64,000 bases of DNA from Clitoria ternatea (GCA_037962975.1 CM075673.1:154834667-154898666); one strand, 5' to 3'. Positions 13,345 through 25,777 are shown, counted from the stretch's first letter. The notes: generated from the letters alone by a model not told the origin. Program-made: numbers and translations.

Positions 13345-13363
13345 ACTCTACTCCCCTAAAAGA
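13345..13363 (-). other. Polypurine tract of the LARD
   Basis: The minus strand reads TTTCTTTTAGGGGAGTAG immediately before the 3' LTR, preceded by CGAGGACGAAA as in many plant Ty3/gypsy elements. Confidence 0.75.
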
Positions 13364-13716
13364 AATTTCGTCCTCGAAATTTAATATTGTTAATAAATCT
13401 TACCATAGCTAAACTAACTGAACTGTTCTAAAATATATTTCTAGTTTCCTTGGCAATTGTGTACATTTTCCTTAACATTGCCATTTATCTCTCTTTTTTT
13501 AATCTTATCTGTATTTTTTTCCTTAATTCAAAAATATTACTCGTCTTAATTTTGTCAACCATGCTCATCATAAATTGATGGTTAACTCTAAACACCTCAA
13601 TAATTACGTTTCTCAATCTATTAAAATCTTACTTAACATAATCCATAACATCTATTAATTAAAATTCCTACTCGTAATATAGTAAAATGGACTGCTAAGA
13701 ATTAATTACTGGACAA

Positions 13717-13776
13717 CTAGCCGTTAGCAACTAGCCGTTGGACTAGCCGTTGGACTAGCCGTTGGACTAGCCGTTT
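13717..13776 (+). promoter_or_regulatory. Tandem array of MSA-type (AACGG) motifs
   Basis: A 12-base unit, CTAGCCGTTGGA, is repeated in tandem. Its reverse complement contains TCCAACGGCTA, an exact match to the mitosis-specific activator consensus YCYAACGGYYA recognised by three-repeat MYB (MYB3R) factors. Exact copies are at 13732-13742, 13744-13754 and 13756-13766. Further AACGG cores lie just before (from 13718) and after (near 13768 and 13781). The array ends about 40 bases upstream of a TATA box. A role in G2/M transcription is inferred from the motif alone. Confidence 0.6.
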
Positions 13777-13809
13777 ATGACCGTTGCAACTCTCCCTCCC
13801 TTGCTTGCT

Positions 13810-13817
13810 TATAAATT
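13810..13817 (+). promoter_or_regulatory. TATA box of the small gene inside the LARD
   Basis: TATAAATT, followed by a pyrimidine-rich leader (TCTCATTCCATTCTCACTTCC), as expected for a plant core promoter. The predicted start near 13840 would give a leader of about 85 bases before the ATG at 13925. Confidence 0.6.
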
Positions 13818-13924
13818 CTCATTCCATTCTCACTTCCTATCACAACTTCAAAGTTTCTTAGTTTCTCTCTTCTTTCTAATTTCTTCAATCTTTTTTTTTT
13901 TTTCAAGTACTATCATACTATTCG

Positions 13925-14074
13925 ATGGCTAACCTTCCTAGAAGTAAGGAAGAACGAAGTCGGGATGGACTACAAGTTGTGGTAACAAGTGCTTCACTTC
14001 TTATAATCGTTATGATTATTTCTCTAGTTTGGATAATTTTTGTATTGCCAAGACTCTTAGACCTCTATCTATGA
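13925..14074 (+). CDS. Putative 49-residue single-pass membrane peptide, antisense inside the LARD
   Basis: Short ORF found by reading the interior. Translation begins MANLPRSKEERSRDG, a charged N-terminus of about 15 residues. A continuous hydrophobic stretch follows at about residues 18-41 (VVVTSASLLIIVMIISLVW...), then the tail LPRLLDLYL. This fits a small one-pass membrane protein. It has its own TATA box 108 bases upstream, a CT-rich leader, an MSA-motif array and an AATAAA signal 45 bases after the stop, so it looks like a complete intronless transcription unit. It lies on the strand opposite to the retrotransposon and occurs once, in the interior only. I do not recognise the family. 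It may be a host gene captured by the element, or a chance ORF in promoter-like DNA; the combination of signals favours the former. Confidence 0.5.
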   Translation: MANLPRSKEERSRDGLQVVVTSASLLIIVMIISLVWIIFVLPRLLDLYL

Positions 14075-14118
14075 TATACTAGATGTTCTATTTTATTTTC
14101 CTTAATGTAATCGTGTAT

Positions 14119-14124
14119 AATAAA
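14119..14124 (+). terminator. AATAAA polyadenylation signal of the small gene
   Basis: A canonical AATAAA lies 45 bases after the stop codon, preceded by T-rich sequence and TGTAATCGTGT, as in plant 3' ends. Confidence 0.45.
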
Positions 14125-15796
14125 TTATCCTAGTGAGAAAGGATAAATATGTCTTAGTCCATGTTGTACTAGTTAAATCCTTGTGGTCTTTGCTTCATGA
14201 TAATCCAGGGTATGTAATCATTTCTTATTGTCTTCTATAATGAATCAAATATTCCTTAACTAAGTGATTACACATTCCATTATAATTGACTACAACCATT
14301 ACATATATTTGATAAATTCTCCAATCTTAAATGATCACAAATCACTACGTTGACTTAGAAATATTCACTTGAATATTTTTTTATAGGTAACTAAGACTTA
14401 TGTAATCAATAAGTAAAGGTTCATATCTACTTCCTCATGGTTTACTAACACATTTCTTTATTTTAAATCTACAATGGTCATTACATAACAATGATTTATA
14501 TCATGTATATATATTCGTCGAACAAAATCGATGACTAAAAGAAAATAACTTGATAAACATGTATCATATTGTTAGGAATCACAAAAATATTTTATGTCAC
14601 AATTTCTAAATATTAAACCAATATCGATGTCTTCCAAAGATCTATAATGCTTATTTTAGGTCATTCATTGATATATTTATCACAATAAATCAATTTAAAA
14701 AAAATTCAAAAATATATGGTTAATTACATTCGATGTCACAATCATAAAAGTTTCATTAATTCATATATTTACACACATAACTATCATATATATTATTCAA
14801 TCGTACACATCATAAATGAAAACTTCATCAAATCAAACAATAATTAACATATTTTATATGTCATACAAAAGAAGAATCAATACAAATAGCCAGAGATACA
14901 ATTCCTAATATGATTATTTGTTATATCAAACAAGTTATAAATTATCATATTTTTTCATAAAGTATACATCCACACATTTTTCTTTTCAAAATATATCACC
15001 AAAGGAAAAACTATGATTCTATCTTAAAGAATTTGTTATACTAGTTTGGGATTACAACAGTTATTTACCCATTGGAATTCTAATTCACACAAGTATCTCT
15101 TACAACTTCAAGGACATGGTAAGGAATATCCTAATAGAATTTATTGAGTTTATCTCCATTTCTCCATATACTACATTAACCCAAGGTTAAATTCGTTGAT
15201 CTTAACATCCTTCTTTTGACATGTCTTTCACTACTTAGTGCAAATCATTCGGGGTGATCAGTCCCGATAGTTTATAACTAAGTAGTCAAAGTCACGACAG
15301 CTCCAGTCTAGAATTCATACCAAAATATTTCTAAGAATTTTCTATTGTCTTATCTCCCTTGTTGTCTCATACCATATTGTAAAACAGGAAAATGTTAGAA
15401 TATTTCACTATCACATATTAATCAGAGAATCAAACACCATACAATACATTTGGAATAAAAGGAAATAACTGCATTAGTTAATTTACCTTATCATTCCACC
15501 ATACATTAAGGCCTGTACTTAAACAATGTCAAGAAAGACTTCAGAATGGCCAGTTTCTGATAATCCCTGCAATAACATTTTTCAAGTAACAGGCTATAAA
15601 GTTTTAACTTATACTTCTTATGAACTTAAAATTAGTTCCTTCTTTCTATACTCCTAATTTTTCTTCACTTACTTCTTACCATTTACTCTAATAAAATTTC
15701 CTCTTTTCTCAACCATAAAATCTCTTGTCAAACTCAACCATCAGAGTACACTAACATGCTAGTAAGACCATACCACAAGCCGGTTTGGATTGAACT
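14125..15796. other. Non-coding interior of the LARD
   Basis: AT-rich sequence without coding ORFs or recognisable gag-pol remnants. I see no further structure here. Confidence 0.6.
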
Positions 15797-15808
15797 GCTC
15801 TGATACCA
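15797..15808 (-). other. Primer-binding site (tRNA-iMet type)
   Basis: The minus strand reads TGGTATCAGAGC three bases inside the LTR edge. This is the standard complement of the 3' end of plant initiator tRNA-Met, and it fixes the orientation of the LARD. Confidence 0.9.
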
Positions 15809-15811
15809 CTT

Positions 15812-18243
15812 TGTAACACCCCCTTATATACACGAGATATATATGTATTCTTCTTACTTTTAAAAAAAAAACTTTTAGAAAGATATACATATTTATCACT
15901 CTTTATCTCGTGTATACAAGGACGTATATACATCTGATTTCCTTTGAATATTGAAAGTAAAAAAAAATTGTCTTTCAATATTTGTCCATAATGACAAAAT
16001 AATTTATAGAAATCATAAGTGATAAATCATTACAATATTATATCCGAATGAAAGAGTTTATCAAAGTTTAACCTTTACCTTGTTACAATTATCTACTTGA
16101 TATTGTAATAAGGCAAAATAAAACTAAACTATACCTCTACTACAAATGTGAACAATCATTTCCTAGTCCTTGAACCATCGAGTTTTGAATCCTACTCTTG
16201 TCATATCTCTTCATCTAATCGATTGAGAATGAGACCACTTTATCCTCTTGTAATTATATATCCTTCCATCTTGGACTGCTAGCTATATATCATATAACAT
16301 ATATTTTGGACACAAAAATTCAAACAAGAAGGAGTGAGAAACAAAATATAATATATTACAGATAAGACATAAGCATAAGGGTTTTCACAAACTAATATAG
16401 TAATATCAGTCATAATCTCATATACAATCAATTATGAATATAGGGTTTCCACATACATAACACTTATATTTTCATTCATAACCATCCATATAGAATGTCA
16501 CAATTACATGAATGTTATGTAATGCTTATGCTACTGTCTCATTCAGTTTATGCATGTGGGCCCTTAAAGTTTTAGTTTGCACTGGGCCAACCAGGAGTTT
16601 ACACTGTTTCATAAATTCTGGATAATAATAACATAAATGCCTTCATGGCATATGAACAGCTCAACTGGCGTGGAAACACTTAGAGACTAGTCAGACTGAG
16701 AAAGTTTTTATTGTGAAAGTACCCGACACTAGGGAGCAACCCCAGGTCACCTGAAGCACCCTTTCACACTCTCTCATCCCAAGGCTCGCAATTAAGCCTC
16801 CTCTAATGTATCCTCGGTTTCTATAATCCGTCCCCAGGCAATATCACATCTCAATTCTCTTTAATGATTCATGATGCATGAACTACTCGCATATTTAGTT
16901 GGTTAAGGCTTTTAGAAACTCAATTATTAAATACCATAAAGGTTCACAAAATCATCACAATAAACTGTACATTTCCATAAGTTCTTCTTTGAACTTCTGT
17001 TATACTGAAATAATTTAGTACAGTTTTCAAATTCAGATCTTACCAAAATTGAGTTTCCAAGCCTTAAATATCTCAAAGCTTTCTCTTAAAAACCTTCATA
17101 TATTTACATAATCTTTCTCAATTTAAATCTTAACTAGATTGAGTTTTTGAAATCTCCACAAAATATTCTTTAGTTATTTCGTTGGGGAAAACCAAAATAA
17201 TTTACTTTAAACTTCTAATTTCTAAAGAAAATAATTTAAAATCATTAACTAAGAATACTTAAAACTATAAAAATTTTCTTTAATTCAATAATTAATTATC
17301 TCAACCTCTGATTTTCATAAAATAGCTTCTTTCTAATACTAGATTTTATTATTGAGATTAAAAATAAAGTTAATAAAAATTATTTATAAGAAGAAATAAA
17401 AAACTAAAATAATTACAAAATACTTTCTCTTGGAATAAAAATTTAAAGAGTAAGGTAAGAAAATTCTTACTGAGTTTTAACTTTCCGTCATGCTTGCTAT
17501 ATGCTCAAACTTCATATCACAAGATCATCAATCATTCATCAACCACAATCAAGTATAGTAATCTCATCAATCACAATCAAATATCATCAATCATAATTGA
17601 ATATTATTAATCACAGTCTAATATTATAAATCACAATATCATTAATCGAAATCAAATATAATTAATTATAATCAAGTCAAATCAACTAAATATCGCTTAT
17701 AAATATAATTCAAAATTTTAATGGTTATTTAAATTAGTAGATTTGATTTTGAGTCCTTATAGTCCATTCCTCGCACAGGTCTATATAAGTCCATATATCC
17801 AGTCTTCGCATAGGTATAGTTCAGTCTAGACAGGTCATAATATTCCAAGTCCTTGCATAGGTTTAGTTCGATCCATATAGGATATAAAAATCCAAGTCCT
17901 TGCATAGGTTTAGTTCAGTCCGTATAAGTTATAATAATTCAGATCTATGTATAGATATTTCAGAATAAGTTACACAGTATATTAAATTTATTATAAATTT
18001 TAAGTTGAGAAGTTATTACTTTATAATAATATTATTAAATTTAAAAGGAGTAAGGGACTCCTCCCTTTATTCTTATGTCTTTCATATTATATTTTTATCT
18101 CACTCCCCCTTACCTCTTGTATACCGATTCGTTATTGAAAATCCATGCGCGCCTCGTCTCCGAGTTCTAAAACATACCAATTTCATTTTAATATAATTAC
18201 AAGATGAAAATTAAGATTACAACTTAAAATAAAAAAAATGGTA

Positions 18244-18284
<41 letters not shown>

Positions 18285-19624
18285 AAATCGTAAATAGTAA
18301 CAGTAAATAGTAAAACGTGAATAGTAATAGTAAATAGTAAAACGTGAATAGTAACAGTAAATAGTAAATCGTGAATAGTAATAGTAAATAGTAACAGTAA
18401 ATAGTAATTTACTATTTGAATAGTAATTTACTATTGAAATAGTAATTTACTATTGAAATAGTGTTTACTATGCAGAATAGTAACTTAAAATAATATTATT
18501 TTCAGTATAATAACAGATTTCTAAAAACGATATAAAAATAACCCAAAAAATATAAAAGAGAAGTATTCTTACCTTAGGATTTTGGCAGAACCTTCTCTCC
18601 AAAAACTTTTCTTCTCTCTCTCACTTCCACCACTATCTCACTAGCACTACTATATTAAGAAAACTTAATCTGAAATTGTGAATTCTAAAGAAGAAATCCT
18701 TCGGTATTTATAGGAAAAAAATTTACTATGCATTCCATTATTTTAATATAAAAGTACTATGCATTTTTGAATTTTTTATTCCAGGTTACTGTGCATCTTT
18801 TGAAAATTTCATACATGCACAGTAATTTGCATAGTAATTGTCGGCAAAATTATTAAGTCAAATAGTAACCCTTCACTCGGTATATTTTAAATATTCAAAA
18901 TGAGTCCTTTTTGAAATTTAGCGATATTATATCAGTCCTCACTAATTTTATAATAAGTAATATAAAGCTGAAATTTTAAAAATCTAAAATTTTCTGTTAA
19001 TAAAAATTTATTGATACGTTTCTAATTTTTTAACGATTAGAAAAAATCAAGATTTTTCTCAAACCGATAATTTTTAGATAAGTCTACTTGAAATGGATTT
19101 TAGAAAATTTTCTTATAATTTAACTTTACATTCTTGTAAATATTTTTAATTTTAAGCAACTTTATATGAATTTAAAATTATTTAAAATATATTATTTTAT
19201 TAAAATAATTCAAAATTTTCAAAAAATTCCAGAAAATCATAAATATTATGTAGATCAAAAAGTTTAAAAGAACCATAGTCTAATTCCTTCAAAATTTTAT
19301 TTTAAAATTCTAATAAGAGTTAAATCTTAAATATGTAAAAAAAATAAAAATATAACAACATAAAATAAAAATGGTGAATAACAAAGATATTAAAAATTCT
19401 TAATATAATTTTCTTAATTAGTGAATACTAATTAAGTCACTTTAAAATTCTCATTCAAAAATATTTTCATTTTATTATTATTATTATTAAAAAAAACAAA
19501 TAATAAAAATATAAATACCAAAATTTTAAAAAAATGATAATAATAAACTAACTTATAGTAAGTATTTCTCAAGAAATATATATTAATATCTATTTCCTAT
19601 TTGTGATGAAAATAGGATGTTACA
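15812..19624 (-). repeat. LARD 5' LTR (right copy)
   Basis: Direct copy of 9540-13344. As the 5' LTR it would drive minus-strand transcription, and the minus strand carries TATAAATA at 18712-18705. The AATAGTGA array (about 18240-18470) has one unit more than in the left copy, which explains most of the length difference (3813 against 3805). Confidence 0.92.
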
Positions 19625-19629
19625 AAAAG

Positions 19630-19814
19630 CATTGTCATCAAAACCGAACTGGTTCGACCGATTCGACCGGTTGAATCGTGAACTGATTAGGTGATCGATT
19701 CGGGTCAATTATTTAATACTATTGGTTTAACCATGGTTGGACCCCAGTTCAATCACTATTTGCTTGAACCGGTGTCATCACTAGTTCAATGACCAGTCTG
19801 ATTCTGGAAACATT
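19630..19814. mobile_element. Small hAT-type MITE rich in ACCGG, with its 5' flank displaced by the LARD
   Basis: It begins CATTGTCATCAAAACCG and ends with an inverted counterpart (GATTCTGGAAACATT). It is full of GGTTCGACCGG-like motifs. Its 8-base duplication GGAAAAAG is found at 19815-19822 on the right, and at 9532-9539 on the far side of the LARD. An 8-base duplication fits hAT elements. Confidence 0.6.
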
Positions 19815-19822
19815 GGAAAAAG

Positions 19823-20870
19823 GATGATTATGGTGGTTGGTGGAAATAGGTTAGTGGTGGGTTGGGGGAAATGCTTGGCCTGGTGGTGGTGGTAGGTATG
19901 GGGTAAACGTAAGTTGCTAGTGATGGTAGAAGTCACCATAACCAAAGGAGATAGTTGTGCGAAGTAGGGTTACTATATAAGAAGATAAACGATTATTCTC
20001 TATTCAATATGATAAAAAAAGAGGTACAATATATAAGGTAAAATATAAAATATTTTAGAATACCTAATAGGCTATATCTTAATTAGGCCTAATATATTCT
20101 TAATATTTATCTCCTGTCAATGAAATTAAGGTATATAAACAATCATATACAAAATCCTAGGGAAGAAGTGTGAGGTTGAACATCCTCACTTAAAATGTCA
20201 AAAGTTTCAAACTCTCATCTTAGATATGAACTATGAAACATTTTTAAAATTTTAAGTCAATTATTTTACCTATTAAAATAATTATAAATCACTATAATTG
20301 ATAATAGACACCCTAAATTAAACTTTCACCTAAATCTATAAAAATATAATTTACAATGAAGTGTTAAATGAAATTACATTAATATACTAACCATCTTTAA
20401 TAGATTTTCTTTTTTTAATGATAATCATACTAAAAGAAGTCAACAATCATAATCCAAATTTAAAAGCCAGCAATTTAGGTCATAAAATAAATTGTGACGA
20501 ATCCCCAATATAGAATAAATTATTTATCTTAGTTGGCCTCTGTGGCTGACTTTCTCCTTGAACCATTATTATCAATCTCTCAACTAAATGGTATCGACCT
20601 TTCACCACTCTCAACTTCAATTAGGCCAACAACCCTTTATGTCCTCATATTGCTACATCCAAAATTCCATGACATCATCACCACCCAATTTTTATTCATT
20701 CACACATACGTTATTTTCTTATTAATTGGACCAATAGTTATGGATCATGTAATTTATATTTTGGGTGGGAGATACCGATACAGAAGAAAAAAAAATACAA
20801 AATAATAATTATTACTGTCTCTGATTTTAAATATAAATAAAAATATTTATTTTTACATAGTAGTTGGAAG
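19823..20870. other. Decayed repeat and intergenic DNA, including LTR-like fragment 19985-20115
   Basis: A G-rich GGTGGTGGT-containing stretch (19835-19950) precedes a fragment matching 6107-6240. The rest is AT-rich. The 90-codon ORF at 20533-20805 has no ATG at its first position in the DNA and resembles nothing known. Confidence 0.45.
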
Positions 20871-20880
20871 TAGTTATTAG

Positions 20881-21254
20881 CAATGTTTTAAAAACCGGAC
20901 CGGTGATCGAACTGGTGAAGGTTCTGATTCACAGTTTATTAGTTCAACCTTGGTCGAACCGGTGATAATAAAATATATATTTTAATATAATATGATATAA
21001 TTATTAATATATAATAATAAATTATAGTCAAATAGTTTTTTAAAAATAGCCAAAAAAAGCAAAAAACAGTAATTTTAAAACTCTGATCGGTTCAGCCGGT
21101 TTTCAATACCGCTTTTGGCCGATTCTTGACCGGTTTTGGCCGGTTCTTGACCAGTTTTGACCGATTCTAAATCCGTCGATTTTTTCCTTGACTAGTACCG
21201 GTTCCTGGTCTAACCAGTAGAATCGGCTAGTCCAGTCCGATTTTTATCACATTG
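20881..21254. mobile_element. hAT-type MITE, 374 bases
   Basis: Its ends are CAATGTTTTAAAAACCGG and, on the opposite strand, CAATGTGATAAAAATCGG. It is flanked by GTTATTAG (20873-20880) and GTCATTAG (21255-21262), an 8-base duplication with one mismatch. Inside are many GGTTTTGGCCGG/ACCGGTT-like repeats, which pair across the element. This is a common plant MITE pattern. It carries no coding capacity. Confidence 0.8.
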
Positions 21255-21262
21255 GTCATTAG

Positions 21263-24200
21263 CATTAATGTTTTCACATATTTAATTTAGTTTTCTAAAA
21301 CACCTCCAATATCATTTATTACCTAAATAACTAGAGGTCTTAAAAATATATACAAGGATGACATATTAAGTAAACAAATATTCAATTATAAGGGTCAAAA
21401 AATTTCACTAATTTTTTTTATTATTATCATTATTAATATTAATCAACAAAACTCGATGCCGTTGGTGAGTTAAATCTTTAAGGATAATGTTAGAAGTGAT
21501 CCGTATGCTTGGAAAGAATTAACCAGAGAATACTCTTGAGTTTAAAAGAAATCATTAGCATTAGCATTATATCATACGATGTTGAAACTAATACAAAATA
21601 TATTTTTAATTTTTGCATAAGGTTGTGGGGAATTTATAATATTATTATGCCCTTTCATGGGCTACTTTGTATAGAATTATGAATCACATATTGGGATATG
21701 TAGTTGAAATAATGTAGGAGGGGGATCCGGGTCTAACAAGAAAACAATGTTAAAGAAGAAACCAAATATTGATTTTGATAAGCTAAGTAGGCCACCCATA
21801 TACACGAAACAGAATATTGAAAACAAAAGTTTCTTTTTCTCCTTTGTTCAAATGTCAAAGCTTGATGTCATGAATCAATTTAGTATCTGGTTAGTATATA
21901 ATTAGAAAAATAGAGTTATAAAAAGAGAAAAAATTTAAAAGTTAATATTGATTCTTTATACTGTTTAAAATAGTTAAAATTTCGTTTAATCATAATATTT
22001 TTTTTTTAAATAGCCAAATCGATGTTTGAGTAACCTCAACGGAGAACTAAATACCCTTTTATCGATTCTTGCTTGGCAGGATATTCAACTAAGCGTTTGG
22101 AATCACGGTCAAACTATGTTAAATGATCATATTTGTACTAAGACGTGTTTGGTTTCTTCTTTTTGCATATCCAAACATTATAAGCAAAAAAACATTCTTT
22201 ATAACGTGATAAATCACATTAAAAAATAAGTGGTACCAAACATGCTACAACATTATTTATTTACGTTCAAATGGTTTTGTTTCTTTGAAGTTACGTGAAT
22301 CATGTTTATGCTAACACTCTTAATTCATGCTAATTTATAATTTTTCAACCATAGCACGAAACTCTACCAGGGTGATGAGTCTAACAATAACTTGGGTAGT
22401 AGTTTTGAGGATTTAGATTCAAACATCAAATTTTATCATTTTTTTTTACATAACAATGATTTTTATTTTACAGCTAGCAATTAACCACACACATAATAAG
22501 TGATGAGAAGGATAATTTGCCAATAATTTTCATTCATCCTTAATTTGAGCATATATCCCTTTAGTTTAGAATTTGTAAGATTTTCTTTCATAATTTTTTT
22601 TGTTTGATATACTATAAAACTAAAATTCTCTTCGGCAAATTACATTTTCTTGATACTCGAACCTATCAACTGGTGATGATATTTATTTTTATTTAATGAA
22701 AAAAAACATTGCATATAATAATAGCAGGTTTCTGTTAGGAATCTGTTTCATGTCTTAGGTAATTAAATGAATGTGCATGCACATGACCTTACTGCAGAAG
22801 CTAAATTAATTAATTTGGAAATTAAGAAATAAAAACGAGGCAAAGATAACAAAACAAAAGGTATATACTAAATTATATACTAAAAAAATAGAAAAATAAG
22901 AATTTTGATTCAGGATCAATACCAACCCTCAATAAAAGAGATATTGACATAGAAAAAAATGTGAATCCTGTTTAAGTCCTGACCAGAGTTTAGAGAAAAC
23001 TGGTATACTTATTGATGGACCTCGATTAAAAGCCTTACCATGAGTCAGAGTCTTATAACTATAAGCAACTTTCCTGTAAAAGAGTTAGCATGTCAAATGC
23101 AAATCAAAAGTTGAACGTATGTTAAACTATGAATATTATCATTTATTATGAGTCAAGTAAGTTATTCTTTCATTTTTAATGCTCTCATTATGAATATCAT
23201 CACTTGTCCCAATATCAAGGGTTCGAAGTACCAAAACTCAAGAGCAGAAGACACGATAATCCCACTAAGTTTGTATTATATAATACCAGATTTCCACTGA
23301 ATCAGTATAAAAAAAAAAGAGTAACTCAAAGATTCTACACTAAACGCGAGTGTAACTTTATACCCTTATCATATCGGTGATTTCAGATTTAAATATTGGA
23401 GGAGGGGTGAAAGCGAATATATATTTTGTTTGAGGCAACTTGATTCCACCCATCCTGAAGGGTTGATTGGTAAGAAAGAAAGCATAAAAAAATTATTGGC
23501 AATGCAGTATATATGGTTATCAGTTAGTGGTGCTGAAAATTTGAAAAGAATAAGAACAAAGCTACTAAAATTTTATAATGAAAGGTCCACTAGGCTATTG
23601 CTGCATATGCATGTTGCAGATCAAATTAAATTTTTCCTCAGGTAATCAGAGCTATAAAGAAAAAACTGGTTGGTTCTGCTAATATATTAAATTCTGAATA
23701 TGTATCCTTTTTGTCTATCTTAACTCAACAGAGCAAAAAGCAACATGGGTAGTCACACTTCACTCATAGAAAGTACCCCTTAATATTCTGAGTGAATTTG
23801 GATTTATAACTTTAATAAGTTACTAAAAATAAGTTATTTTTAAATTATTTCAATAAACTTTTCGATCAAATTTATAATGTAAGTTTTCGTTAAACAATAA
23901 CTTATTATTTAAACTTTTAATTAAGTTAAGGATCCAAACTCGTAATTTATATATATTAGAGAGAACAATTAATGTAAATTACTCCTAAAAATAATTTGGT
24001 GGTGAATCCAGGTTGCACTCGCAATTTCTTTTATGATATTGGTCCAGTAACAACTTCGGTTAACTTTTAGAAAGTATTTTTTACTTTTTTTAATTATAAA
24101 ATTATTATTTTAATTTTAATTGTAAAATTATCCCATTATTTTTTATTTCTAAAATTTTGAACAACAAACACCAAAAACAATGCGTCTGTTTGAAAACTAG

Positions 24201-25777
24201 TTTTGAGAAAAAAAAATTTATTATAAAAACAAAAAAAACATATTTGGTAAGTTGTTTTCTAAAAATTATTTTAAAAACAATCTACTCTAAAAATTATTAA
24301 CATTTAATTTATACCTTAATATATTCTTTCTAACAAACTTTTAAATATTACTAAGTTTTATAACAATCACAAAAATAACAATAAATATTTTTAGTACCTG
24401 TTATATTCTAGTCAAATATTTAACATATATTTATTTAAAATATTTAATTATTTTTAAATTTGTGTTTAAGAATAAATTTTTCAAACAATTTTTTTTATTT
24501 TTTAATTTTAAAAATAATTTAATTTAGATACATTGTCAGTGTGAAGTATTTTTTACAATGACATTCAATTATGGATTGCTATGTAAGTATTCAATTTTAA
24601 TTTCTGTAATAATTACTTTACATATCATATCTAGGATGAATTCTAATCAATTTTCAACGTAAAACTTTTTAAACTGTCAATGTATAATAAAAACTCTTTT
24701 AAAAAAACATTTTTTAGAATTATATTGTCAGATAATTTTTTGTTTTTAAAAACTGGTTTTAAAATATGGTTTGGAAAAAAAATTGAAAACAATAACACAA
24801 AAAGAAGTTTCAAATTTTTTCCCCTTGTTTTATATATAAAATTTTGAAAATAAAAAATAAGATGTCAATTTTAAGCTTAAAACTAAAATGATAGTTTAGT
24901 AATTACAAGTAAAAACAAAAAAAAAATAGAAAATATTTGTGAAAGTAGATAGATCTTAAGATCTTCAATCTTAAGGTGTTGTGTGAATTTGATCTTTCTC
25001 TACCATGCCTTAGTTGAGATGACATGGGGGACATCTCTGTAGAGAAGAAATGAAAACAAGCATTCATGTTAATTATGAGGAAATGTTTAAAGTGTGTTTG
25101 ATAAACATGTAAACAATATTTTATGTTGATAAGTATTTATTTCAATAATTGAATCAATTATATTAGAATCTATTTTTATGTTTGGATATTGGTTATAGAA
25201 AAGACATTATTTAGATAATACATTTTGTTTGGATTGTATTGTAAAGTATTTTTTAAGTATAAAATTACAAAAATAAATATAAAAATTATGAAATTAAGAA
25301 GATGCAAATGGTAAAATAGAGAAAAGAATAGATGTATAGTAGAAATAAGTACTTTTTAATAATCATAATCTAAAAAAGATTCATGTTTCGATTAGAATCA
25401 GTTTTCTTTATAAAAAACAATCTAATAGATTATAATCTATTTTTTACAAAACCATGTAAATATACAAATAAATACTTATCTTAGAAACTAAGAAAATAAG
25501 TACTTAAAAAATACACTCCCAGATCACGCTTTTACACACTGTTTGTTAAAAGTGTTTTTTTTGGGAGGGGAGATTTTTGTGATAGCGAAATTGGAGTGAA
25601 ATTAATAATTTTACATGATTATTGAATGAAAGTTACTAGAGGACAAATTTTATTTTCATGGGTCCTATGAAAGGAAAAGAATGAAAAATGGCATACTTCT
25701 TAACGTTGGACCAAGATATCCTTTTCGTCCAAGCCATTTGAATAAACCGTGTTTACATGCCTCTTTAACGTCATTGT
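21263..25777. other. AT-rich intergenic DNA without recognised genes
   Basis: ORFs in this stretch are all under 75 codons and show no coding bias or familiar motif. Weak inverted repeats suggestive of small MITE-like elements occur around 24060-24910 and 25090-25510, but I could not define their ends. Confidence 0.5.

Larger units (their letters stand above)
9540..19624 (-). mobile_element. Complete LARD-type LTR retrotransposon (large LTRs, non-coding interior)
   Basis: Two direct copies of about 3.8 kb (9540-13344 and 15812-19624) flank a 2467-base interior. A perfect target duplication, AAAAG, lies at 9535-9539 and 19625-19629. The interior has a tRNA-iMet-type PBS next to the right LTR and a purine tract next to the left LTR, so the element is transcribed on the minus strand. 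It encodes no gag, protease, RT or integrase and must have moved using a helper's proteins. Long LTRs and the motifs next to the PPT resemble Tekay-type chromoviruses, but this affiliation is inferred. Confidence 0.92.

Noticed and set aside
15751..15978. 75-codon minus-strand ORF crossing the LTR edge
   Set aside because: It reads through the LTR terminus and the PBS, so it is a chance frame.
24060..24910. Fold-back element in AT-rich DNA
   Set aside because: Matching segments are short and low in complexity; the ends could not be fixed.
25090..25510. MITE with ends near GTGTGTTTG
   Set aside because: Inverted similarity is patchy and no target duplication could be found.
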